This document shows, one piece after another, positions 26,667-36,697 of a stretch of 36,859 nt of DNA. The notes under the pieces were generated by a model. The model was not told the DNA's origin. It made no database searches and saw nothing but the letters and a program-made list of their open reading frames with translations. The stretch covers positions 1-36,859 of the forward strand of contig JAPLAV010000043.1 in NCBI GenBank assembly GCA_026393095.1. Direction: 5' to 3'. The stretch's first letter is position 1. Each line of letters opens with the position of its first letter. Origin of the DNA: Actinomycetota bacterium (GTDB taxonomy: Bacteria > Actinomycetota > Actinomycetes > S36-B12 > UBA5976). Position numbers and translations under genes: made by a program.

Positions 26667-27350
26667 TTAAGCCGATTTCGAAAATTTCGGATCAGTGATG
26701 ATCTCTTGCCAGTCATTTTTTCTGGCAATTCTTAACAACTCTTTATTCGGATTAACCACGATAGGTGTTCCAACAGCACTCAAAAGTGGAAGATCATTTA
26801 AAGAATCACTGTATGCATATGCATGATCTAGATTTATGCCCATTGAATCTGAAAGCTTTATAACAGCTTTGGACTTATTTTTTCCATGCAATACTCCACT
26901 GCGAAGTTTCCCGGTATATCTTCCATCTTCAATTTCTGCAATTGTTCCTAAAGCACCAGTCATATTTAAGCGAGAGGCAATTCCGCTAGCAATTTCAATT
27001 GGACTTGCTGTCACTATCCAGGTTTGCTGACCACGATCGTGGTGCCATCTCAGGGAGGCTAGAACTTCTGGATATAAAGCTTCACCTAAAGAGTCAGCTA
27101 AGGAAGATTCACACATCTGAATCAATTCGGTTTGCTCTCTCCCAGCAACCAGTTTCAAGGCTTTTTCGGTGATAATTTCTTGAATTCGTTTATCTTCAGT
27201 TCTGGTTCTGATAAATATTGCTTGGGCGGTAGCGAATTTGGCTAATTCTCGCTTAGTAAAGAATCCTTGTTTGACTAAGTGTTTGGCGAAATAAAACATA
27301 GAGGAACCCTTGACCAGGGTGTTATCTAAATCAAAGAAAGCTACGCTCAT
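26667..27350 (-). CDS. HAD-superfamily subfamily IB phosphatase
   Basis: 227 residues. HAD motifs in order: FFDLDNTLVKG (nucleophile Asp7, Asp9), TASPIE near 114, a lysine in NKSKAV near 160, and YSDSLNDLPLLSAVG near 179. The helical cap between the first two motifs places it in the SerB-like IB group. Related IB hydrolases act on phosphoserine or phospholipid-type substrates, but the substrate here is unknown. It is first in a two-gene minus-strand unit with the TauE-like gene and divergent from the glycosyltransferases across a 131-bp gap. Confidence 0.85.
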   Translation of the reverse strand: MSVAFFDLDNTLVKGSSMFYFAKHLVKQGFFTKRELAKFATAQAIFIRTRTEDKRIQEIITEKALKLVAGREQTELIQMCESSLADSLGEALYPEVLASLRWHHDRGQQTWIVTASPIEIASGIASRLNMTGALGTIAEIEDGRYTGKLRSGVLHGKNKSKAVIKLSDSMGINLDHAYAYSDSLNDLPLLSAVGTPIVVNPNKELLRIARKNDWQEIITDPKFSKSA

Positions 27351-27481
27351 GGCGTAATCTTTTCAAATATTTCCGGTGAAGGAAACGTCGAAACCGTCCA
27401 AATCTTGATATTCAATATTCGTTAACAAACACTTAACCTAAATATCGACAAGATTTGACCTAAAATTGAGTCAATTATGGT

Positions 27482-28603
27482 GTGATAATTGGAATAGTGG
27501 CCGAGTCATTTTGGCCCAGAATTAATGGTGTATCAAACTCTGTTTTGCGCACCACCAAATACTTAAAGTCACAAGGCCATGAGGTAACAATAATTGCCGC
27601 TGGTCAAAATCAAACTGAAGAACCCCTTGATGTCGAAGTCATCAGAATTAACAGCATCACTGTTCCCTCCATTCATGATTACGACCTAGCAATTACTACA
27701 AAACGACAATTAGAAAAAATATTTAAGAAAAAAGGGTTTGATCTTTTACATATTGCATCACCCTTTGTTCTAGGTGAAATTGCGCTTCGTGCAGCCAAAG
27801 TATTAGAAATACCAACTGTTGCTGTTTATCAAACAGATGTTACAGGATTTGCTAAATACTATGGATATTCTTCTGTCTCAAAATTTTCTGACTTATGGCT
27901 AAGCCACATTCATAATTTGGCGACTTTGAATTTGGTTCCATCAAAATGGGCAAAGACAAAACTTGAAGAACTAAACGTTAAAAACCTAAACATTTGGGGC
28001 CGAGGCGTTGACACCAATGCATTTAATCCAAAAAATAGAGATTTAAGTTTAAGACTTAAATGGAATGATCGTGCGGACATTTTCGTAGGATACGTTGGAA
28101 GATTAGCTCCTGAGAAAAATATTGAAGATCTCAAATACATTCCTGATTCACCCCGAATTCAAGTTGTAGTAATTGGGGATGGACCAAGTAAATACAAATT
28201 AGAAGAAGATATGCCTAATGCGATATTCACTGGAAGATTGACTGGAGATTGGCTAAATCAGGCTTACGCTTCACTAGATGTATTAATTGCTCCAGGAAGA
28301 AACGAAACTTTCTGCCAGGTTGCTCAAGAAGGATTGGCTGCTGGATTATGTGTGATTGCTCCGGAGCAAGGAGCAACTCACGAACTAATAATTCCTAATG
28401 AAACAGGTTTTATTTATGAAAACGCTAGTGATGAATCCTTTAAAAACATCTTTAAAGAATTGCTAAGTGATCCGAATTTACTTCAAAGATTTTCAATAAG
28501 TGCTCGATCTGCAGTCGAGGAAAATACCTGGGAAAATGTCTGCCACCAGCTCCTGACCCATTACGGAAACGCACTAGGTAAAAAATTGGCAAGTGTGGCC
28601 TAA
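27482..28603 (+). CDS. GT4 alpha-mannosyltransferase, MgtA/PimB-like
   Basis: 373-residue GT-B glycosyltransferase. IVAESFWPRINGVSNSVLRT at the N-terminus, YQTDVTGFAKYYG near 120, the linker WGRGVDTNAFNP, GYVGRLAPEKN, and the nucleotide-sugar motif ETFCQVAQEGLAAG (E-x7-E) are close to actinobacterial MgtA-type GDP-mannose-dependent mannosyltransferases acting on glycolipids. The start is GTG; a nearby ATG at 27477 is out of frame and hits a stop. A TAAAAT element (27461-27466) ends 15 nt upstream and could be the -10. The stop TAA shares a base with the next ATG. Confidence 0.85.
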   Translation: MIIGIVAESFWPRINGVSNSVLRTTKYLKSQGHEVTIIAAGQNQTEEPLDVEVIRINSITVPSIHDYDLAITTKRQLEKIFKKKGFDLLHIASPFVLGEIALRAAKVLEIPTVAVYQTDVTGFAKYYGYSSVSKFSDLWLSHIHNLATLNLVPSKWAKTKLEELNVKNLNIWGRGVDTNAFNPKNRDLSLRLKWNDRADIFVGYVGRLAPEKNIEDLKYIPDSPRIQVVVIGDGPSKYKLEEDMPNAIFTGRLTGDWLNQAYASLDVLIAPGRNETFCQVAQEGLAAGLCVIAPEQGATHELIIPNETGFIYENASDESFKNIFKELLSDPNLLQRFSISARSAVEENTWENVCHQLLTHYGNALGKKLASVA

Positions 28604-29724
28604 TGATAAAAATAGTTCAAATTGCTAATTTTTTTGGGCCTAAATCAGGTGGACTAAAGACCAGCATGATTGAACTGGCTAAACAATATAGTTCTCGTGA
28701 TATCAAATGTTTACAAATTATTCCAGGAATAGATTTCACTCACACTTCAACTAGTTATGCAGATGTAATAACTATTCCAAGTTGGAAAATTCCATTTAGT
28801 GGTGGATACCGAATGATCATTAAGACAGGTAAAATTAAGAAAATTCTTACTGAGTTTTCACCTGATGTAATAGAAGTTAACGATCGATTGACATTAATTG
28901 GGATAGCGCCTTGGGCTAGACAAAGAGGCATAAAAACAGTACTTTTTGCCCACGAAATACTCACAAATGTTTTAAAAGTATTTTTTCCATTTATTCCAAA
29001 TTTGTCGTCTCTCGTCGCAAAACACAATAGAAACACCTTTGGAAAATTTGATTATGTAATTGCTACAACAAAATTTGCAGCTCAGGAATTTAAGAACGTA
29101 CAAGCTAATAATCTAGTTATAGTTCCCCTGGGAGTAGATTCAGAAATTTTTAATGAAAACAGAGCAGATTTAGAATTGAGAACACATACCAGTTTTCCCA
29201 AATTAGTTATATGTAGCAGATTATCTAAAGAAAAGAATCCAGAAGTTGCTTTCAAAGTTCTAGCTGAATTAGTTGCGCAAGGTTTAAATCCTCGTTTATA
29301 TGTGATAGGCGCTGGACCTTTAAAAAATAAACTAAAGAAAAAATACAAAAACTTACCAATTGAGTTTGTCGGGTTTATCAAAAACAGAACAGAAGTAGCA
29401 AAATACTTAGCCTCAGCAGATATTGTATTAGCCCCTGGACCAAATGAAACTTTCTGTTTGGCAGCGCTAGAAGCGTTAGCTTGCGGAACCCCTGTGATCG
29501 CTTCAGATAAAAGTGCTTTGAAAGAAATTTTAGTTAATGGCGGTGGTGCATATGTTGATGACCAAATTGATAATTGGGTCGAATCTGTGTGCGTAATTTC
29601 AACAAATCCAGAAAATAGAAAAAGAGCACTAGAAAACTCAAGAAATTACTCATGGCATAAAACAGCAAGTGAATTGCTTGCGCTCTATCAAGTAACCCAA
29701 CTAGAAAAGGAGTTAGTCGCATGA
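28603..29724 (+). CDS. GT4 family glycosyltransferase
   Basis: 373 residues, GT-B fold. The N-terminal IANFFGPKSGGLKTSMIELA is the glycine-rich acceptor loop; VPLGVDSEIFNE, VICSRLSKEKNPEVAF and the E-x7-E motif ETFCLAALEALACGTPVIAS mark the donor-binding half. It is distinct in sequence from the preceding MgtA-like enzyme, so the pair may add successive sugars. Donor and acceptor are unknown; a mannosyl or glucosyl lipid is plausible from its neighbour. It overlaps the preceding gene by 1 bp and the SGNH hydrolase by 4 bp, so the three are translationally coupled. Confidence 0.85.
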   Translation: MIKIVQIANFFGPKSGGLKTSMIELAKQYSSRDIKCLQIIPGIDFTHTSTSYADVITIPSWKIPFSGGYRMIIKTGKIKKILTEFSPDVIEVNDRLTLIGIAPWARQRGIKTVLFAHEILTNVLKVFFPFIPNLSSLVAKHNRNTFGKFDYVIATTKFAAQEFKNVQANNLVIVPLGVDSEIFNENRADLELRTHTSFPKLVICSRLSKEKNPEVAFKVLAELVAQGLNPRLYVIGAGPLKNKLKKKYKNLPIEFVGFIKNRTEVAKYLASADIVLAPGPNETFCLAALEALACGTPVIASDKSALKEILVNGGGAYVDDQIDNWVESVCVISTNPENRKRALENSRNYSWHKTASELLALYQVTQLEKELVA

Positions 29725-30701
29725 ACGCATCAAACGGCGTACTTGATCTAAATTCAGTTGGTCAAAGAGTGTTGCAGTTACGTCTCAAGCAAAATTTAAG
29801 AGTCGTGGCACTGGGAGATAGTTCTGTTTATGGAATTGGTGATCTGGGCGGGAAAGAATCACAAGTTGGATATGGATGGACAGGTCGTCTGGCTCATGAT
29901 TTGCAAGCAACTAAATATTTGAATCTGAGTAAAAATGGTGCACGCGCATCAGATGTATTAATTGAACAACTTCCTAGTGCATTAGCTGTTCGTGCTGATC
30001 TTGCTTTGATTTGTGTCGGTGGCAATGATGCTCTGAGAAACAATTTTGATCCAGTAAAAGTTGCTCATAGTCTTTATAAAGTTATAAGTGAATTGGAAGC
30101 AAATGGAACAGTTGTTGTGCTCTTGGCGATTCACGACCCATCAAGAATTGCTCCTGCTCCCAAATCAATCAAATGTGTTCTCTTAGATAGAGCATTACAA
30201 GTAAATGCTGCTCTGAGATGGGCTAGGTCAAAAACAAACGCAGTCTTGATCGAAACCATTGATAGAGAAGAAATTTATGACAGAAAGAATTGGCATATCG
30301 ATCGCATGCATCCTGGCCCAAGAGGACATCAAATATTGGCTGATTTAGTTAGACGTGAGCTTTCACTTCCTAGAAGATCAAAAGAAAAATTGCCAACACA
30401 CTCCAATCAAGAGACAAAAGCAAAGACAATTTGGCTTCTTACTAATGGATTCAAATGGTTTGCTCGTAGAAGCATAGATTTATTGCCCGCTTTGATTTAT
30501 TTATTAATTAAGGATGCTCTTCGATTAGGTTCAATTTCATCTGGATATGCCATCAGACTTAAAATTTATCTCGAAATTGTGCTACTAAACCTGTTTGAAG
30601 ATGGGTATAAAGCAATTAGGAATACCACATTAGATACAGAAGATGTGTTTAATATTTCATTTGCATGGAGAAGTCCTGTTAAGCAAGAAATATTAATGTA
30701 G
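29721..30701 (+). CDS. SGNH/GDSL-family hydrolase with C-terminal extension
   Basis: 326 residues. SGNH blocks: VALGDSSVYGIGD (Ser near 33), the glycine of the second block in NLSKNGARASD, CVGGNDALRNN near 98, and DRMHPGPRGHQ near 193 with the catalytic Asp-His. There is no signal peptide, so it acts in the cytoplasm unless membrane-associated. Residues after about 215 form an extension with hydrophobic stretches (LLPALIYLLIKDALRLG) that I do not recognise. Coupled to two glycosyltransferases, it may deacylate or esterify a glycolipid intermediate; this is inference. Confidence 0.8.
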   Translation: MNASNGVLDLNSVGQRVLQLRLKQNLRVVALGDSSVYGIGDLGGKESQVGYGWTGRLAHDLQATKYLNLSKNGARASDVLIEQLPSALAVRADLALICVGGNDALRNNFDPVKVAHSLYKVISELEANGTVVVLLAIHDPSRIAPAPKSIKCVLLDRALQVNAALRWARSKTNAVLIETIDREEIYDRKNWHIDRMHPGPRGHQILADLVRRELSLPRRSKEKLPTHSNQETKAKTIWLLTNGFKWFARRSIDLLPALIYLLIKDALRLGSISSGYAIRLKIYLEIVLLNLFEDGYKAIRNTTLDTEDVFNISFAWRSPVKQEILM

Positions 30702-30740
30702 GGATTACCTCGATTTAACGCCCTAGACACAATGATTACG

Positions 30741-30746
30741 TAGTCT
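30741..30746 (+). promoter_or_regulatory. putative -10 element of leaderless mgsA promoter
   Basis: TAGTCT (TANNNT) ends exactly 6 nt before the mgsA ATG, so the predicted transcription start coincides with the start codon. There is no Shine-Dalgarno sequence in front of the gene. This is the clearest leaderless arrangement in the window. Confidence 0.55.
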
Positions 30747-30752
30747 TAACTC

Positions 30753-31175
30753 ATGAAAACAAAAAGAATTGCCCTGATTGCCCACGATAAGAAAAAAAGC
30801 GATATTTTGGCTTGGGTTTTAGCAAATCAAAATGTATTAAAAGAATTTGAACTTGTAGCAACTGGCACTACAGGCAAATTAATCAAATTAGAGTCAGGTC
30901 TACCAATCGAAGTAGTTGAAAGCGGACCCCATGGGGGAGATTTACAAATCGGTTCACAAATGGTGGAAGGCAAAGTAGATGTCTTGATTTTCTTTTGGGA
31001 CCCATTAGAGCCGCAACCACACGATCCAGATGTTAAAGCCTTATTACGCATGGCTGTTTTGAAAAATATTCCAACAGCCTGTAACAGGGCCACAGCTGAT
31101 CTATTTATCACCTCAGGGCTGCTAAACCCTCAGCAGAGCCCAAAGCGCGTGTTACAAAATTTAACAATCTCGTAA
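30753..31175 (+). CDS. mgsA: methylglyoxal synthase
   Basis: Converts dihydroxyacetone phosphate to methylglyoxal and phosphate, a bypass that relieves phosphate-sugar stress. 140 residues, slightly shorter than the E. coli enzyme. All diagnostic segments are present: IALIAHDKKK near 6-15, TGTTGKLI near 38, ESGPHGGDLQIGSQM with the catalytic Asp near 63, FFWDPLEPQPHDPDVKALLR near 80, and NIPTACNRATADLFI. It is not fused to another domain. It has its own likely leaderless promoter. Stand-alone mgsA is unusual in actinobacteria as far as I know. Confidence 0.94.
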   Translation: MKTKRIALIAHDKKKSDILAWVLANQNVLKEFELVATGTTGKLIKLESGLPIEVVESGPHGGDLQIGSQMVEGKVDVLIFFWDPLEPQPHDPDVKALLRMAVLKNIPTACNRATADLFITSGLLNPQQSPKRVLQNLTIS

Positions 31176-31292
31176 CACTAATTACCCCCTGAAGAAACTT
31201 ATCTAGGGCAATATTTCTTTCATACCTGGTCGCAATGGCGCGTGATGGTTTAGAAATTAAATCCCAATATTTAAAGGATGTGAATTTTATTT

Positions 31293-32943
<1,651 letters not shown>

Positions 32944-32944
<1 letters not shown>

Positions 32945-35247
32945 TGGATTACTTAAAAGAACGAAACGAACTACGCGCTGCCCCAATTGGAGCAGCGCGT
33001 CGTCGTCATTTTTCAGACTTAACTGATCAGTTCTTAATTGAAATATTTAATAGCGCAGTAAGTGAAAAAGACGTTCACAAAATTGCATTAATTGGCGTAG
33101 GCGGCAATGGTCGTCAATCAATGACGCTGGGATCAGATTTAGATCTGGTTTTGGTTCACGAAAATGGTTTTAAGATTGATGAAATTGCCGAAAAGATTTG
33201 GTATCCAATTTGGGATTTGGGCTTAAAACTTGATCATTCTGTAAGGACTCCTGCTGAAGTTAGAAAAATGGCCACAGAAGATTTAGCTGTGGTTTTGGGT
33301 TGGCTAGATGCCCGCACTATTGCGGGAAACCAAGATTTTGAAAGAGAAATTAGTTCTGCAGTTTTACAAGACTGGAGAGCTTCAACTGATAAACGTTTAC
33401 CAGAACTTCACGAGATGGTGTTGGATAGAAAAGATAAATTCGGTGAACTTGCGCAACTTATTGAACCAGATTTAAAGGAATCCTACGGTGGTTTAAGAGA
33501 TGTAACAGTTTTAAGAGCACTTGTTGCATCTTGGAAAACCGACATTCCAAAAGCTGTTTTAGATCAAGTTAATGAAAAACTATTAGATATTAGAGATGCT
33601 TTACATACCGTTTTGGATAAACCCACAGATAAATTAATCCGCCAAGAACAACCAGCAGTTGCACAAAAATTGGGACTTAGCGATGCCGATCAATTAATTC
33701 GGCAGGTCTCTTCTTACGCAAGAATCATTGCTCACCACAGTGATGTCACTTGGCACCGAGTTAGAAGCAGCGGTAAAAAATCAGGGTTGCTTAACAAATT
33801 TCGAGGCGAAAACCGAAGTCCATTAGCAGATGGTGTGGTGGTGCAAGATGATTATGTTGTTTTGGCAAGAGATGTAAAACCTGAAAATGATCCAAGTCTT
33901 GGTCTTCGTTTAGCAGCTGCCAGTGCTCAATCTGGTCACTTAATTTCTCCTCATACTTTAGATCGATTAGCAAGTGAATTACCAAAACTTTCAAATCCTT
34001 GGCCAAGTGATGCCAGAGATTCATTTGTTTCATTACTTGGTTCAGGCAAACAACTAATTCCAATTTGGGAATCAATTGATTTTGCCGGAATGATAAGTAG
34101 TTGGTTACCAATTTGGGATCGAGTCAGAGGATGTCCACAGTCAAGTCAAGTTCATTCTTTCACAGTTGATAGACATTTATTAGAAACAGCAATTAGTGCT
34201 AATAAATTTACCCGTGATGTTTCCAGACCTGATTTATTACTAGTAGGTTCTCTTTTTCATGACATTGGTAAAGGTGGTTTAAAGGATCATTCAGATGAGG
34301 GTGCAGAAATAATGAGAACACTTGCTCCTCAAATGGGATTTGATGCTGCTGATTCAAAAACACTTGAGCGATTAGTGCAACATCATTTGTTGTTGCCCGA
34401 AACTGCTACTAAAAGAGATTTAGAAGATCCTTTAACAATTAGATCAGTGGCTGAAAAAGTTGAAACAGTAGATTTTCTTGAACTTCTACATGCCTTAACT
34501 ATTGCTGATGCAATTGCAACAGGTCCACTAGCTAGCAGTGATTGGCGTCAAAGCCTAATTGGAGAACTTGTTGCTCGAGTCAAAAATGAAATCAGGGGAG
34601 AACGCAAAGAAATAGATCCACATCTAAGTAAGGATAAGCAAGAACTTGCGATGAGAAAAGAAGAAATAGTTGTAGAAGCCACTCCAATTGATCAAGGATT
34701 AGCCATCACGGTTGTTGCAAATGATTCTACGGGATTATTAGGAATTATTGCTGGAGTTCTTTCGCTGCAAAGATTATTAGTAAGAAGTGCACGAACTGAA
34801 ACCATAAACAAACGAGCAGTAACCACATGGCGAGTTACACCTGAATTTGGTGATGCACCCGATCTAATGCAGTTACAAGAATCATTGCGGTTGGCTTTGA
34901 ATGGTTCTCTGGATGTGTTTGGAAAACTTGCCTTAAGAGCTCAATATCTTCCTAAACCAATCAATGTGACATCTTCAAAAGTATTGGAAATAAAAGGCGT
35001 AAGTGAAACAGCAACCGTCATTGAAGTAAGGGCGCATGATGAGCCAGGTTTCTTATCGAAAATTGCCCATGTCATAACAGAAAATGGAGTGGACATCCAT
35101 GCAGCGATTGTGGAAACACTGGGATCAGAAGTGGTGGATGTGTTTTATGTTAAAGAACCAACTGGTGAAATCTTGAGTCAAGAGCGCTCTGCTCAATTAA
35201 TGAAAGCACTTGACTACGCTTGCAATCATGTTCCAACAGCTCTCTGA
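32944..35247 (+). CDS. glnD: PII uridylyl/adenylyltransferase
   Basis: Bifunctional enzyme that modifies and de-modifies PII according to nitrogen status; the actinobacterial type is known as an adenylyltransferase. 767 residues from a GTG that overlaps the glnK stop by 1 bp. Order: nucleotidyltransferase site GVGGNGRQSMTLGSDLDLVLVH near 50-72, the conserved IEPDLKESYGGLRDV near 173, an HD phosphohydrolase domain with LFHDIGKGGLKDHSDEGAEI near 435, and two C-terminal ACT domains (about 580-650 and 690-760) expected to sense glutamine. It overlaps ffh by 20 bp. Confidence 0.95.
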
Positions 35248-36583
35248 TCGCTTAAACAACACCTTTAAAGCCCTTAAAACTAAAGGTCGATTGTCTGAAT
35301 CAGACATAAATGACACCGTCAAAGAGATCAGAACTGCCTTACTTGATGCTGACGTTGCCCTTTCTGTGGCAAATAGTTTCAGTGAAAAAATCCGTGAAAA
35401 GGCATTGGGAATTGAAGTTTCTCAATCCTTAAATCCTGCTCAGCAAGTCATAAAGATTGTCCATCAAGAATTAGTAAATATATTAGGTGGAGATGCAAGA
35501 AGATTAACTTTTGCAAAAAATCCCCCAACAGTAATTATGTTGTTAGGTCTGCAAGGTGCTGGAAAAACTACTTTGGCTGGAAAACTAGCAAAGTACTTAG
35601 CAAGAGATGGCCACACTCCTTTATTGGTGGCAGCTGATTTACAAAGACCAAATGCAGTTGATCAATTAAAAATTGTTGCTTCCCAAGCAGGTGTTCAAGT
35701 ATTTGCCCCAGAACCAGGTAATGGTGTGGGAGATCCAGTAAAAGTTGCTAAAGAAGCAATGAAAGTAGCTGAAAAAAATCTGCACGACATGGTCATTATT
35801 GATACTGCGGGTCGCCTAGCTATTGATGATGAATTAACTAAACAAGCCCAAAGTATTAGAAAAGCAGTTAACCCACAAGAAACATTGTTAGTAATTGATT
35901 CAATGATTGGTCAAGACTCTGTTGTCACCGCACAAAACTTTATGGACAAAGTTGGTTTTGATGGAATTGTTTTAACCAAACTTGATGGTGATGCTCGAGG
36001 TGGTGCTGCTCTTTCCTTAAGAGAAATAACTGGCAAACCTGTGATGTTTGCATCCAATGGTGAAAAACTAGATGACTTCGATATTTTCTATCCAGACCGT
36101 TTAGCTAATCGCCTACTGGATATGGGTGATGTCTTAACTCTTATCGAACAAGCAGAACGAGTCTTTGATCAAGGACAAAAAGATAGATTTGAAGCAAAAC
36201 TTGCCAGTGGTGAATCATTTACCCTGGATGATTTCCTGGAGCAATTGCAATCCATTAAAAAGATGGGCTCAATGTCAAAAATGCTAGGCATGCTTCCTGG
36301 TATGCAACAAGCAAAGAAACAAATAGAAAACTTTGATGATCGCGAAGTAACAAGAATTGAAGCAATCATTCAGTCAATGAAACCTGAAGAAAGACAAAAC
36401 CCCAAAGGTATTGATGCGGCAAGAAAAATAAAGATTGCCCAAGGAGCAGGTTGTGAAGTCAAAGATATTAATTCTTTAATTAATAGATTCTCTGAAGCTC
36501 AAAAGATGAAGAAAAGAGCTCAAGCCGGTGGAGGAATCCCTGGTATGGGTGGACAAACATTTGTGAAACAAAAACAAAAGTAA
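35228..36583 (+). CDS. ffh: signal recognition particle protein Ffh
   Basis: GTPase of the SRP that binds signal sequences and 4.5S RNA and delivers ribosomes to FtsY. From ATG 35228 (family start MFQQLSDRLN) to TAA 36581-36583 it is 451 residues. N domain to about 95; G motifs GLQGAGKTTLAGKLA near 107, ADLQRPNAVDQL, DTAGRLAIDDEL, TKLDGDARGGAALS; the methionine-rich M domain from about 295 includes MSKMLGMLPGMQQ and the SRP-RNA-binding helices. The M domain is complete. In the same frame after the TAA, 37 more codons resemble the usual actinobacterial C-terminal tail, so this stop may be a mutation. It overlaps glnD by 20 bp. Confidence 0.95.
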   Translation: MFQQLSDRLNNTFKALKTKGRLSESDINDTVKEIRTALLDADVALSVANSFSEKIREKALGIEVSQSLNPAQQVIKIVHQELVNILGGDARRLTFAKNPPTVIMLLGLQGAGKTTLAGKLAKYLARDGHTPLLVAADLQRPNAVDQLKIVASQAGVQVFAPEPGNGVGDPVKVAKEAMKVAEKNLHDMVIIDTAGRLAIDDELTKQAQSIRKAVNPQETLLVIDSMIGQDSVVTAQNFMDKVGFDGIVLTKLDGDARGGAALSLREITGKPVMFASNGEKLDDFDIFYPDRLANRLLDMGDVLTLIEQAERVFDQGQKDRFEAKLASGESFTLDDFLEQLQSIKKMGSMSKMLGMLPGMQQAKKQIENFDDREVTRIEAIIQSMKPEERQNPKGIDAARKIKIAQGAGCEVKDINSLINRFSEAQKMKKRAQAGGGIPGMGGQTFVKQKQK

Positions 36584-36697
36584 AAACCTGGTAAAGGTGC
36601 TAAACGAAGTGGTAATCCTGCTAAAAGAGCATCGCAAGAACAAAGAATAAAATTACCAGAAGAAAACGAAATGGGTTCTGGATTTAATTTAAGTTAA
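36584..36697 (+). pseudogene. probable detached C-terminal tail of ffh, after an in-frame TAA
   Basis: Directly after the ffh stop the same frame stays open for 37 codons and ends in TAA at 36695-36697. It encodes a basic tail starting KPGKGAKRSGNPAKRASQEQ and ending MGSGFNLS. The SGNPAKRA segment is, from my knowledge of the family, a recurrent tail motif in actinobacterial Ffh. There is no start codon or RBS of its own at its beginning. Its stop overlaps the stop of the convergent gene (TTAA), the same tight junction seen elsewhere in this window. A single base change to TAA, a sequencing error, or stop-codon readthrough could explain it. Confidence 0.75.

Noticed and set aside
25385..31175. 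Recent mobile element carrying the ftsY-amtB block
   Set aside because: No integrase, transposase, flanking direct repeats, tRNA target or visible base-composition shift is present.
31172..31210. GlnR-like site (GTAAC ... GAAAC) upstream of amtB
   Set aside because: The half-sites do not have the expected 6-nt spacing and the second box degenerates; the match is no better than chance in AT-rich DNA.
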